The position numbers and the translations under genes are program-made. The notes beneath the pieces were generated by a model, which saw only the letters and a list, made by a program, of their open reading frames with translations, made no database searches and was not told where the DNA came from. Source: Anaerotalea alkaliphila (GTDB taxonomy: Bacteria > Bacillota > Clostridia > Lachnospirales > Vallitaleaceae). From it: a stretch of 64,000 bases of DNA. The stretch is taken from positions 124,001 to 188,000 of the forward strand of contig NZ_JAAEEH010000001.1 of NCBI RefSeq assembly GCF_010179735.1. The letters are read 5' to 3'. This document shows, piece by piece, positions 54,624 through 62,741 of the stretch. The first letter of the stretch is position 1. Each line of letters starts with the position of its first letter.

Positions 54624-55190
54624 ATGTTTCATCAGCGGATCACGGAAATCGTGCAGGAACTGATGAAGCCCTATCTTCCCCCGGGAGGGACCGTGTTGGA
54701 CGCCACCATGGGGAACGGCCGGGATACCCTTTTCCTGGCGCGTTGCGTGGGAAGCCGGGGCAAGGTGTACGCCTTCGACATCCAGCAGGATGCGTTGGAT
54801 GCCACGGCAAGGCGTCTGGAGGAGGCAGAGTGCAGGGAATGGTGCAACCTGGTCCTGGAAGGGCACCAGCACTTGGAGCGGCATGTGGGGGAGCCCCTGG
54901 ACGGCGCCATGTTCAACCTGGGCTATCTCCCGGGAGCGCCCAAGGAAGCGGCCACCCGGGGGGAGACCACGCTGCTGGCGCTGGAGTCGGTGCTCCGCCT
55001 CCTGAAACCCGGCGGCGTCTGCTCGCTGGTGCTGTATCCGGGCCATCCGGAGGGGGCCCTGGAACAGCAGGAGGTGCTTGCATATCTGCAAGAGAAAGAT
55101 GGGAAAGAGTTGGATGCCTTGCTCATGAGTTACCCAATTCGTAGTGGAAAACCACCGAGTATCCTGGTGATTTACAAAAAAAGTGCGTAA
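54624..55190 (+). CDS. YtqB-like SAM-dependent methyltransferase
   Basis: A 188-residue class I methyltransferase of the rRNA-methylase (YtqB) family. The SAM motif I is VLDATMGNGRDTLFLA, and motif IV-like AMFNLGYLPG is characteristic. YtqB-type enzymes have been linked to tRNA wobble uridine modification. The ATG at 54624 starts 2 bases after the rluB stop; a TTG 6 bases earlier is possible. It ends the scp-rluB run. Confidence 0.87.
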   Translation: MFHQRITEIVQELMKPYLPPGGTVLDATMGNGRDTLFLARCVGSRGKVYAFDIQQDALDATARRLEEAECREWCNLVLEGHQHLERHVGEPLDGAMFNLGYLPGAPKEAATRGETTLLALESVLRLLKPGGVCSLVLYPGHPEGALEQQEVLAYLQEKDGKELDALLMSYPIRSGKPPSILVIYKKSA

Positions 55191-55205
55191 TATTTAACAA
55201 ACACC

Positions 55206-55234
55206 TTGCAAGTCTGATGGTAATATTGTAGAAT
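55206..55234 (+). promoter_or_regulatory. Promoter of the mmd operon
   Basis: TTGCAA, a 17-bp spacer and TAGAAT. Transcription would start near 55241, about 43 bases before the mmdA ATG. Confidence 0.75.
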
Positions 55235-55283
55235 GATACTTGATTTAGAAATTTTCTCAAGAATGAATCAATGGAGGGTTGAT

Positions 55284-56807
55284 ATGAGTATCCAGCAACG
55301 CAAGAACGATCTCACAAACCGCCGCGCACACATCGAACTGGGAGGCGGGAAGGATGCCATCGGCAAGCTCCACGCCAAGGGGAAACTCACCGCCCGGGAA
55401 AGGATTTCCAGGCTGTTGGATGAAAACAGCTTTGTGGAAGTGGGGGCTTTCGTGACCTCCCGCGTCAAGGATTTCGACCTTGGGTCCAAGAACCCGCCGG
55501 CGGATGGTGTCGTCACCGGATTCGGGACCGTACGCGGCAGATTGGTGTATGTATACAGCCAAGATGCCACTGTCCTGGGTGGCGCGCTCGGGGAAATGCA
55601 TGGAAAGAAAATCGGCGCCCTGTACGACATGGCGTTGAAGATGGGAGCGCCAGTGGTCGGGTTCCTGGATTCCGCAGGACTCCGCCTGCAGGAAACCTCC
55701 TACGGCCTGGAGGGCTTCGGAGCCATCTACCAGAAACAATCCCAGGCATCCGGCGTCCTTCCCCAGATCACAGCGGTCATGGGAAATTGCGGAGGCGGAT
55801 CGGCGGTGATCACATCCCTGTCGGACTTCACGTTCATGACGGAGAAGAACGCCCATCTCTTCGTGAACAGCCCCAACACGCTGGACGACCGGCACGCCAC
55901 CATGGACAAGTACGCAAGCGCCAAGTTCCATGGGGAAACCACGGGTATTGTGGATTTCGTCTGCAAAGACGAGGCAGGCCTCATCGAGGATATGGTCCGC
56001 CTGCTGGACATGCTGCCCTCCAACAATAGAGAAGAGGCCTACAGCGGCTCCACCACAGACGACCTGAACAGGGAAGACTGGGAGATTGTGGACCTGGTGG
56101 GGGAAGGCATGGACGGACGCCAGATGGCAGCCATGATCGCGGACAACCACCAGGTGGTGGAAGTCAAGGCCCTGTATGGACAGGAAGTGGTCACCGCGTT
56201 CGTGAAGATGAACGGGAACACCGTAGGCCTGGTCGGAAGCCAGTCGGCCGGGGGGGCCGGCAGGATCGGCAGGGACGGGTGCGACAAGATCGCCGATTTC
56301 GTACGGTTTTGCGACGCATTCAACATCCCCCTGGTCACCCTGGTGGACGTGGAGGGGTTCGAGGCCACTGTGGAACAGGAACAGAAGGCCGTCTCCAAGG
56401 CCATCGCGGACATGACCGCCGCTTTTGTGGGGGCCTCTGTCCCCAAAGTGGACGTCCTGGTGCACAGGGCCTACGGTTCCGCCTATGTTTCCCTGAACAG
56501 CAAGCATGTGGGGGCGGACATCGTGCTGGCCTGGCCTAGCGCCACCATGTCCGTGATGGACCCCAAAGCCGCCGTACGCATCATGTACGCCGAAGAACTG
56601 GCCGCCTCCAAGGACGCCAGGGCCCTGCAAGAGGAAAAGGCTGCAGAATACGCCAAACAGCAGGCCAGTCCCTATGCCGCCGCGGAACGGGGTTTCGTCG
56701 ACGACATCATTGAACCGCAAGCCACCCGGAAGCATGTGATTTATACGCTGGAAATGCTGCGTACGAAGCGCGCGGAGGGTTTGGACAAGAAACACAATAC
56801 AATTTAG
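55284..56807 (+). CDS. mmdA: Methylmalonyl-CoA decarboxylase alpha (carboxyltransferase) subunit
   Basis: A 507-residue biotin-dependent carboxyltransferase of the propionyl/methylmalonyl-CoA type. It has the two crotonase-like halves, with the N-terminal CoA region (GHAKGKLTARERI-like LHAKGKLTARERI), the GFLDSAGLRLQE and NCGGGSAVI motifs, and the C-terminal GGAGRIGRDG region. The ATG at 55284 has GGAGGG upstream; longer extensions lack it. It moves CO2 from methylmalonyl-CoA to biotin on MmdC, giving propionyl-CoA. It is also similar to the 12S subunit of transcarboxylase. Confidence 0.95.
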   Translation: MSIQQRKNDLTNRRAHIELGGGKDAIGKLHAKGKLTARERISRLLDENSFVEVGAFVTSRVKDFDLGSKNPPADGVVTGFGTVRGRLVYVYSQDATVLGGALGEMHGKKIGALYDMALKMGAPVVGFLDSAGLRLQETSYGLEGFGAIYQKQSQASGVLPQITAVMGNCGGGSAVITSLSDFTFMTEKNAHLFVNSPNTLDDRHATMDKYASAKFHGETTGIVDFVCKDEAGLIEDMVRLLDMLPSNNREEAYSGSTTDDLNREDWEIVDLVGEGMDGRQMAAMIADNHQVVEVKALYGQEVVTAFVKMNGNTVGLVGSQSAGGAGRIGRDGCDKIADFVRFCDAFNIPLVTLVDVEGFEATVEQEQKAVSKAIADMTAAFVGASVPKVDVLVHRAYGSAYVSLNSKHVGADIVLAWPSATMSVMDPKAAVRIMYAEELAASKDARALQEEKAAEYAKQQASPYAAAERGFVDDIIEPQATRKHVIYTLEMLRTKRAEGLDKKHNTI

Positions 56808-56819
56808 AGAGGTGTAAAA

Positions 56820-57137
56820 ATGGAATGGTTTTCAGAAGGCATGGTCGCTTTGATCAGCGGCATGGGTACGACGTTCCTTGTTTTGATTTTCCTTTCCTGG
56901 TTGATCGGATTGCTGAAATATGTGAACAAGCCCCAGCCCGTCAAGGTGGAAACGGTCACGACCGTAACACCGGCGCCGGCACCGGCACCAGCCCCTGCGG
57001 CTGCAAAGCAGGATGATTCCGAATTGGTGGCTGTCATCGCGGCTGCGATTGCGGCAACCTTGAACACAACCACGGACAAGTTCCAAGTAAGGTCATTCAG
57101 AAGACTGCAGCCATCCGAGAGATGGAATGCACGCTAA
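56820..57137 (+). CDS. mmdD: Decarboxylase delta (OadG-like) membrane subunit
   Basis: A 105-residue small subunit. One N-terminal membrane helix (about 11-32) is followed by an Ala/Pro linker and a charged C-terminus with ELVAVIAAAIAATLN, the OadG/MmdD signature. It stabilises the membrane decarboxylase complex. It follows mmdA by 12 bases in the classic mmdA-D-C-B order. Confidence 0.9.
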   Translation: MEWFSEGMVALISGMGTTFLVLIFLSWLIGLLKYVNKPQPVKVETVTTVTPAPAPAPAPAAAKQDDSELVAVIAAAIAATLNTTTDKFQVRSFRRLQPSERWNAR

Positions 57138-57157
57138 ATCACAGGAGGATATGAAAG

Positions 57158-57559
57158 ATGAAAAAATTCCAAGTTACGGTCAATGGCAGCACCTATGAAG
57201 TGGATGTAGAAGAGATCGGCGGCGTGTCCGCTCCGGCAGCTCCCAGGGCAGCAGCCCCCGCGCCCGCAGCAGCGGCCCCTGCGCCCGTTGCGGCGGCCCC
57301 CGCACCTGTTGCGGCGGCACCGGCAGCGGCACCGGCGGCAGCCGGCGGCGTTCCCGTGGAAGCCCCCATGCAAGGCAAGATCTTCGCCGTCAAGGTAGGT
57401 CCCGGACAGGCGGTGAAGGCCGGTGATGTCCTCATCGTGCTGGAAGCCATGAAGATGGAAAACGAAGTCGTGGCACCCCAGGACGGAACCGTCGCCAGTG
57501 TGAGCGTTGCGGTCGGTCAAACTGTAGAGGCAGGAGACATACTCGCCACTCTCAACTAA
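57158..57559 (+). CDS. mmdC: Biotin carboxyl carrier subunit
   Basis: A 133-residue biotin carrier. A short N-terminal segment is followed by an Ala/Pro-rich linker (about 28-68) and the biotinyl domain with EAMKMEN, where Lys99 is the biotin site 35 residues from the end. It shuttles the carboxyl group between the soluble carboxyltransferases and the membrane pump. As the only carrier in the operon, it probably serves both MmdA and the carboxyltransferase at 58944. Confidence 0.95.
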   Translation: MKKFQVTVNGSTYEVDVEEIGGVSAPAAPRAAAPAPAAAAPAPVAAAPAPVAAAPAAAPAAAGGVPVEAPMQGKIFAVKVGPGQAVKAGDVLIVLEAMKMENEVVAPQDGTVASVSVAVGQTVEAGDILATLN

Positions 57560-57580
57560 AACCAGGGAGGTATTGACACA

Positions 57581-58852
57581 ATGCTTTACGAGCTGCAAGA
57601 AGCCGCGGTGGATTTCATACAGAGTTCAGGACTCTACTGGCTCTATGAGAATTTCACCGGCGAAGGATACAAGAACGTAATCATGATTGCGGTTGCCCTG
57701 GGACTGATGTACCTGGCAATCAAGAAACAGTACGAGCCGCTGCTCCTGCTTCCCATTTCCTTTGGGATGCTCCTGGTGAACCTGCCGATCAGCGGCGTCA
57801 TGAGCCATGTCATGACCGAAATCACCATGCCGGACAGCTCCATCGTCACCTACGACGGGAAACTGGTGGAGGCGGCCCTGGCCTACGGCCCCAATGCGGC
57901 CGGATATATCCTGGAGAACGCCCGGGAAATCCCCGGAGGACTGATCTACTACCTCTACCAGGGGAACAAGCTGGGAATCTTCCCTCCCCTGATCTTCATG
58001 GGTGTAGGCGCACTGACGGACTTCGGTCCCCTGCTGGCCAACCCCAAGAGCTTCCTGTTGGGGGCCGCCGCCCAGTTCGGCATCTTCCTGGCCTTCTTCG
58101 GAGCCCTGGCGGTCGGCTTCACCACCGATGAAGCAGCCTCCATCGCCATCATCGGCGGAGCGGACGGCCCGACGGCCATCTTCACAACCATCAAGCTGGC
58201 ACCCCATCTACTGGGACCCATCGCGGTGGCGGCCTACTCCTACATGTCCCTGGTGCCCATCATCCAGCCTCCCATCATGAAGCTGCTGACCACCAAGGAA
58301 GAGCGGAGGATCAAGATGAAGATGCTGCGTCCGGTTTCCCAGACGGAGAAGATCATCTTCCCCATCCTGGTCACCATCGTTGTCATCCTGATCCTGCCCA
58401 CCACGGCGCCTCTGATCGGCATGCTGATGTTCGGAAACCTGATCAAGGTCTCCGGTGTCACGGAGAAGCTGGCGGAAATCGCATCGGGACCGCTGATGTA
58501 CATGATCACCATCGCCCTGGGCATCAGCGTGGGCGCCACAACCAGTGCGGACGCGTTCCTCAACCTGGCGACAATCAAGATCCTCTTCATGGGGATGGTG
58601 GCCTTCGCCTTCGGCACCGCCGCCGGCGTGCTGTTGGGCAAGGCGATGAACTTCTTCGCCGCCGGAAAGACCAACCCCCTCATCGGGGCCGCCGGGGTAT
58701 CCGCGGTTCCCATGGCCGCCCGTGTGGCCCAGAAGGTGGGATCCCAGGAAGACCCCACCAACTTCCTGCTCATGCATGCCATGGGACCCAACGTGGCCGG
58801 CGTCATCGGTTCCGCTGTAGCGGCCGGGGTGTTCCTGTCCTTGTACCTGTAG
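57581..58852 (+). CDS. mmdB: Sodium-pumping decarboxylase beta subunit
   Basis: A 423-residue integral membrane protein with many hydrophobic segments. It decarboxylates carboxybiotin and exports Na+. The conserved blocks GVGALTDFGPLLANP, IGGADGPTAIF (with the conserved Asp) and LMHAMGPNVAGVIGSAVAAG are visible. The MmdB/OadB/GcdB proteins share this sequence, so the substrate depends on the alpha subunit. It follows mmdC directly. Confidence 0.95.
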   Translation: MLYELQEAAVDFIQSSGLYWLYENFTGEGYKNVIMIAVALGLMYLAIKKQYEPLLLLPISFGMLLVNLPISGVMSHVMTEITMPDSSIVTYDGKLVEAALAYGPNAAGYILENAREIPGGLIYYLYQGNKLGIFPPLIFMGVGALTDFGPLLANPKSFLLGAAAQFGIFLAFFGALAVGFTTDEAASIAIIGGADGPTAIFTTIKLAPHLLGPIAVAAYSYMSLVPIIQPPIMKLLTTKEERRIKMKMLRPVSQTEKIIFPILVTIVVILILPTTAPLIGMLMFGNLIKVSGVTEKLAEIASGPLMYMITIALGISVGATTSADAFLNLATIKILFMGMVAFAFGTAAGVLLGKAMNFFAAGKTNPLIGAAGVSAVPMAARVAQKVGSQEDPTNFLLMHAMGPNVAGVIGSAVAAGVFLSLYL

Positions 58853-58877
58853 GGAATATGCAAACATAGGAAAAATG

Positions 58878-58917
58878 CGACCGCCGCAAGCCATTGGATG
58901 GCTGGCGGCGGTCGTTT
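58878..58917 (+). terminator. Hairpin between mmdB and the carboxyltransferase gene
   Basis: CGACCGCCGC pairs with GCGGCGGTCG, with AGCCA/TGGCT continuing inside a bulge, followed by only TTT. It is GC-rich and stable and could reduce read-through or protect the upstream mRNA. Confidence 0.6.
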
Positions 58918-58943
58918 ACAAACGATATCACAAGGAGGTCATT

Positions 58944-60353
58944 ATGGAGCAAACGAAAAAGCCCATAGGTATTACCGACACCATCCTTAGGGATGCCCAC
59001 CAGTCCCTGATTGCGACGCGGATGACGACGGAGGACATGCTCCCCATCCTGGACGCCATGGACAGGGTGGGCTACCATTCCGCAGAATGCTGGGGGGGAG
59101 CCACCTATGACGCCAGCATCCGCTTTCTGAAGGAAGACCCTTGGCACCGGCTGAAAATGCTGAAGAAGGGATTGAAGAACACCAAGCTGCAGATGCTCCT
59201 GCGGGGACAGAACCTGCTGGGATACAGGCACTACGCGGACGATGTGGTGACCTATTTCGTGCAGAAGTCCATCGCCAACGGCATCGACATCGTACGGATC
59301 TTCGACGCCCTCAACGACATCCGCAACCTGGAGACTTCCGTGAAGGCCACGAAAAAGGAGGGCGGACACGCCCAGATCGCCATCGCCTACACCTTGAGCG
59401 ACTACCACACCCTGGAATTCTACGGTAAGCTGGCCAAGGACCTGCGGGATATGGGGGCCGATTCCATCTGCATCAAGGACATGGCGGGCCTGCTCATGCC
59501 CTATGCCACACCGGATCTGGTGAAGACACTGAAGGAAGCCTCCGGACTGCCCATCCAGGTCCACAGCCATTACACCTCCGGGGTGGCTTCCATGACCTAT
59601 CTGAAGGCGGTGGAAGCGGGAGCCGACTACATCGATACGGCCATCTCCGCATTCGCCATGGGAACCGCCCAACCGGCGACGGAAGTCATGGCCGAGACCT
59701 TCCGGGGCACGGAATACGACCCTGGTCTGGACCACGACCTGTTGGCGGAAATCGCGGAATACTTCAGGCCCATGCGGGACGAGGCGCTGCGCACGGGACT
59801 TCTGGACCCCAAATCCCTGGCGGTGGACATCAAGACCCTGATGTACCAGGTCCCCGGGGGCATGCTTTCCAACCTGATTTCCCAGCTGAAGCAGCAGAAC
59901 GCGGAGAGCAAGTACTACGATGTCCTGAAGGAAATCCCCCGCGTGCGGGAAGATCTGGGGTATCCTCCCCTGGTGACGCCCACCAGCCAGATCGTGGGGA
60001 CACAGGCCGTGTTCAACATCCTGGGCGGGGAGCGGTACAAACTCGTGACCAAGGAGACCAAGGCCCTGGTCCGGGGAGAGTACGGAAGGACGCCGGGACA
60101 GATCAAGAAGGAAATCGTCGAGAAGATCATCGGCAAGGAAGAGCAGATCACCTGCCGTCCCGCGGACCTGCTGAAGCCGGAGCTGGAACAGCTGCGGCAC
60201 GAAGTGGCCGCCTACGCACAGAACGAGGAGGATGTCCTGCTCTACGCCATGTTCCCGCAAGTGGCACTGGACTACTTCAAGCACAGGGAAGCCCAGGAGA
60301 GCAAAATCGACCCCGCCCTGGCAGGGAAGAAGGACAAGACCTACCCGGTATAG
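58944..60353 (+). CDS. OadA/5S-type carboxyltransferase without biotin domain
   Basis: A 469-residue TIM-barrel carboxyltransferase of the oxaloacetate decarboxylase alpha / pyruvate carboxylase B / transcarboxylase 5S family. It has DTILRDAHQSLIATRM, RIFDALNDIRN, the carbamylated-Lys motif SICIKDMAGLL and VHSHYTSG metal ligands. It ends after the conserved-carboxylase domain; no C-terminal biotin domain (EAMKM) is present, so it must use MmdC. ATG 58944 has AAGGAGG. Oxaloacetate decarboxylation or methylmalonyl-CoA-to-pyruvate transfer are both possible. Confidence 0.92.
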   Translation: MEQTKKPIGITDTILRDAHQSLIATRMTTEDMLPILDAMDRVGYHSAECWGGATYDASIRFLKEDPWHRLKMLKKGLKNTKLQMLLRGQNLLGYRHYADDVVTYFVQKSIANGIDIVRIFDALNDIRNLETSVKATKKEGGHAQIAIAYTLSDYHTLEFYGKLAKDLRDMGADSICIKDMAGLLMPYATPDLVKTLKEASGLPIQVHSHYTSGVASMTYLKAVEAGADYIDTAISAFAMGTAQPATEVMAETFRGTEYDPGLDHDLLAEIAEYFRPMRDEALRTGLLDPKSLAVDIKTLMYQVPGGMLSNLISQLKQQNAESKYYDVLKEIPRVREDLGYPPLVTPTSQIVGTQAVFNILGGERYKLVTKETKALVRGEYGRTPGQIKKEIVEKIIGKEEQITCRPADLLKPELEQLRHEVAAYAQNEEDVLLYAMFPQVALDYFKHREAQESKIDPALAGKKDKTYPV

Positions 60354-60365
60354 AAACCGGAGTGG

Positions 60366-60409
60366 AAATGCAAGAAACGTCTGCAGTCCGGACGGTTCTT
60401 GCATTTTTT
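60366..60409 (+). terminator. Terminator after the carboxyltransferase gene
   Basis: AAATGCAAGAA and TTCTTGCATTT form an 11-bp stem with an inner CGTC/GACG pair, followed by TTT. It ends the mmd operon. Confidence 0.8.
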
Positions 60410-60428
60410 GTTGGGGAAATTTCAAGTG

Positions 60429-60457
60429 TTGCGGAAACAAAGGCCTTCATGTATAAT
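60429..60457 (+). promoter_or_regulatory. Promoter of the RpiR regulator gene
   Basis: TTGCGG, 17 bp, TATAAT. Transcription would start near 60464, with a leader of about 70 bases. Confidence 0.6.
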
Positions 60458-60533
60458 ATGATGAAGGATGAATGTGAAGGAAATTCATTTATTTTATTAT
60501 TAGATGCAACTCACGTTGCAGCAGAGAGGTTGT

Positions 60534-61454
60534 GTGGAAGGGATGCAAAGGCAGAACGATTTGATAAAAAAGATCAACGACCATTATCCAAAATTGAGCA
60601 AGGGCCAGAAGCTGCTGGCCAACTACATCATAGACCACTACGAGAAGGCGGTCTTCCTGACGGCCGCCAGACTGGGGAAGATCGTGGGAGTCAGCGAATC
60701 CACAGTGGTGCGTTTCGCCAACGAGTTGGGGTACGACGGCTACCCGAAGCTGCAGAGAGCCCTGGAGGAGCTGGTCAAGAACAAGCTGACCTCCATCCAA
60801 AGGGTGGAGGTCACTTCGGACAGGATCGACAAGACCCATATCCTGCGGTACGTGCTCCAGTCCGACTCGGAAAAGATCAAGCATACCCTGGAGGAGCTTT
60901 CGGAAGAGGATTTCGACAAGGCGGTGGAAACAATCCTGGGAGCGAAGAACATCTATATCCTGGGGGTGCGCAGCTGCTCCTCCCTGGCGGGGTTCCTGGG
61001 GTTCTACTTCAACCTGGTATTCGACAACGTGCGTCTGATTCAGACAAACAGCCCCAGCGAGATGTTCGAGCATCTCTACAGGATCGGTCCGGAGGATGTG
61101 ATCATCGGCATCAGCTTCCCCCGCTACTCCAAGACCACGCTGAAGGCGGTGGAGTTCTCCAAATCCAGAGGGGCCCAAGTCATCGCCATCACCGACAGTG
61201 TGCTGTCCCCCCTGATCCCCTACGCGGACAGGAGCCTCATCGCCCGCAGCGACATGGCCTCCTTCGTGGACTCGTTGGTCGCTCCCTTGAGCCTCATCAA
61301 CGCCCTGATCGTGGCCATCTGCATACGCAAAAAGGACGCCGTGGTGGACAGCCTGGAGAGTCTGGAGAAGATTTGGACCGAATACCAGGTGTATGAGAAT
61401 GACGAGGAGATCGCCATCAGCTTCAATTCCACCTTTGTGGAGAGCGGCCTGTGA
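60534..61454 (+). CDS. RpiR/MurR family transcriptional regulator
   Basis: About 306 residues. An N-terminal HTH (LGKIVGVSESTVVRFANELG) is followed by a SIS sugar-phosphate-binding domain (about 125-260, IYILGVRSCSSLAG and ISFPRYSKTT). The start is uncertain: GTG 60534 has GAGAGG 4 bases upstream, and ATG 60543 or 60504 are alternatives. It overlaps the next gene by 4 bases (GTGA). Ligand and targets are not visible; it may control the preceding mmd operon or a sugar pathway elsewhere. Confidence 0.9.
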   Translation: MEGMQRQNDLIKKINDHYPKLSKGQKLLANYIIDHYEKAVFLTAARLGKIVGVSESTVVRFANELGYDGYPKLQRALEELVKNKLTSIQRVEVTSDRIDKTHILRYVLQSDSEKIKHTLEELSEEDFDKAVETILGAKNIYILGVRSCSSLAGFLGFYFNLVFDNVRLIQTNSPSEMFEHLYRIGPEDVIIGISFPRYSKTTLKAVEFSKSRGAQVIAITDSVLSPLIPYADRSLIARSDMASFVDSLVAPLSLINALIVAICIRKKDAVVDSLESLEKIWTEYQVYENDEEIAISFNSTFVESGL

Positions 61455-62740
61455 GCGGGACGAAGGAAAAGCCCCTTGGGATCGTGGTCGGCGGAGGTCC
61501 GGCGGGAATGGCCGCCGCCATCTCCCTGGCCAGGGAAGGGGCCCGGGTGCTGCTGCTGGAAAAGAACGAGAAGCTGGGCAAGAAGCTCTACATCACCGGA
61601 AAAGGCAGATGCAACCTGACCAACGCCTCTCCCGTGGAGAACCTGCTTGAAAACACGGTCTCGAATCCAAAGTTCCTCTACAGCGCGTTCCATCATATGG
61701 ACAGCTTCGCCACCATGGCCTTCTTCCGGTCCATCGGCCTTCCCGTGAAGACGGAGCGGGGAAACAGGGTGTTCCCGTCCAGCGAGAAGGCGTCTGATGT
61801 GAACAAGGTCCTGGAGAAGGAGCTGCGCCGTCTGGGTGTGGAAGTCCGCCTGCATACGGAAGTCACCGGTCTGCTGGTGGAGGACGGGGTGGTCCGGGGG
61901 GTCCGGACCGCCGACAGCCGCCGGCGGGAGGAGGTGCTGGAGGCCCAGGGGGTCCTGCTTGCTACGGGGGGGCTCTCCTATGCCATGACAGGCTCCACCG
62001 GGGAGGGATTGGAATTCGCGGCCGCTTCCGGCCACCGGCTGGTGGAACCTGTGCCCAGCCTGGTGCCGCTGGAGACAAGGGAGGAAGAGTACGCTGCCAT
62101 GCAGGGACTGGCCCTGAAGAACGTCTCCCTTGCCTTGTGGAACGGGAAGAAGAAGCTGTACGAGGGGTTCGGGGAAATGCTGTTCACCCATTTCGGACTG
62201 TCCGGCCCGCTGGTGCTGAGCGCCAGCGCGTATCTTCCACGAAACATGCAGGGGGAGGCGACCTTGTCTTTGGACCTGAAGCCTGGCCTGAGCTTGGAGC
62301 AATTGGACGCCCGGGTGTTGCGGGAGTTCCAGGCCAACATGCGCAAGGCCTTCAAGAACAGCCTGGACAGCCTGCTTCCGAAAACGATGATCCCTGTCTT
62401 CCTCGGACGGCTGGACATCCAGCTGGAAAAGCCGGTGGACCAGGTAACGAAAGAGGAGCGGGCCGCCCTGGTGGCGCTGATGAAGGACTACCGCTTCACG
62501 GTCAAAGGCCCCAGGGGCTTCCAGGAGGCGGTGGTCACCCGGGGAGGGGTGAGCACCAAGGATGTGCGGCCGGGGACCATGGAATCGAAAATCGTAGAGA
62601 ACCTCTATTTTGCCGGAGAAATGCTGGACCTGGATGCGTTGACCGGAGGATACAATCTGCAAATCGCCTTCTCCACGGCCTTCTTGGCGGGTAAATCCAT
62701 GGGAGAGCGTCTCCTGCAGAATTCTGACACAAGGAGTTGA
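61451..62740 (+). CDS. BaiN/HI0933-family FAD-dependent oxidoreductase
   Basis: A 429-residue flavoprotein. FAD dinucleotide motif IVVGGGPAGMAAAISLA near the N-terminus, LGKKLYITGKGRCNLTN (family motif), LLATGGLSYAMTGSTG, and the C-terminal ENLYFAGEMLDLDALTGGYN block. The family (YhiN/BaiN) lacks an agreed general function. The GTG start overlaps the RpiR stop by 4 bases. Confidence 0.88.
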   Translation: MSGTKEKPLGIVVGGGPAGMAAAISLAREGARVLLLEKNEKLGKKLYITGKGRCNLTNASPVENLLENTVSNPKFLYSAFHHMDSFATMAFFRSIGLPVKTERGNRVFPSSEKASDVNKVLEKELRRLGVEVRLHTEVTGLLVEDGVVRGVRTADSRRREEVLEAQGVLLATGGLSYAMTGSTGEGLEFAAASGHRLVEPVPSLVPLETREEEYAAMQGLALKNVSLALWNGKKKLYEGFGEMLFTHFGLSGPLVLSASAYLPRNMQGEATLSLDLKPGLSLEQLDARVLREFQANMRKAFKNSLDSLLPKTMIPVFLGRLDIQLEKPVDQVTKEERAALVALMKDYRFTVKGPRGFQEAVVTRGGVSTKDVRPGTMESKIVENLYFAGEMLDLDALTGGYNLQIAFSTAFLAGKSMGERLLQNSDTRS

Positions 62741-62741
62741 A

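Noticed and set aside
57237-57345. Repetitive GCG/CCT-rich stretch within mmdC
   Set aside because: It is the Ala/Pro linker of the biotin carrier, not a tandem-repeat or CRISPR locus.
58944-60353. Possibility that the OadA-like gene is truncated by a frameshift
   Set aside because: No biotin-domain coding follows in any frame before the terminator at 60366; the shorter 5S form is the simpler explanation.
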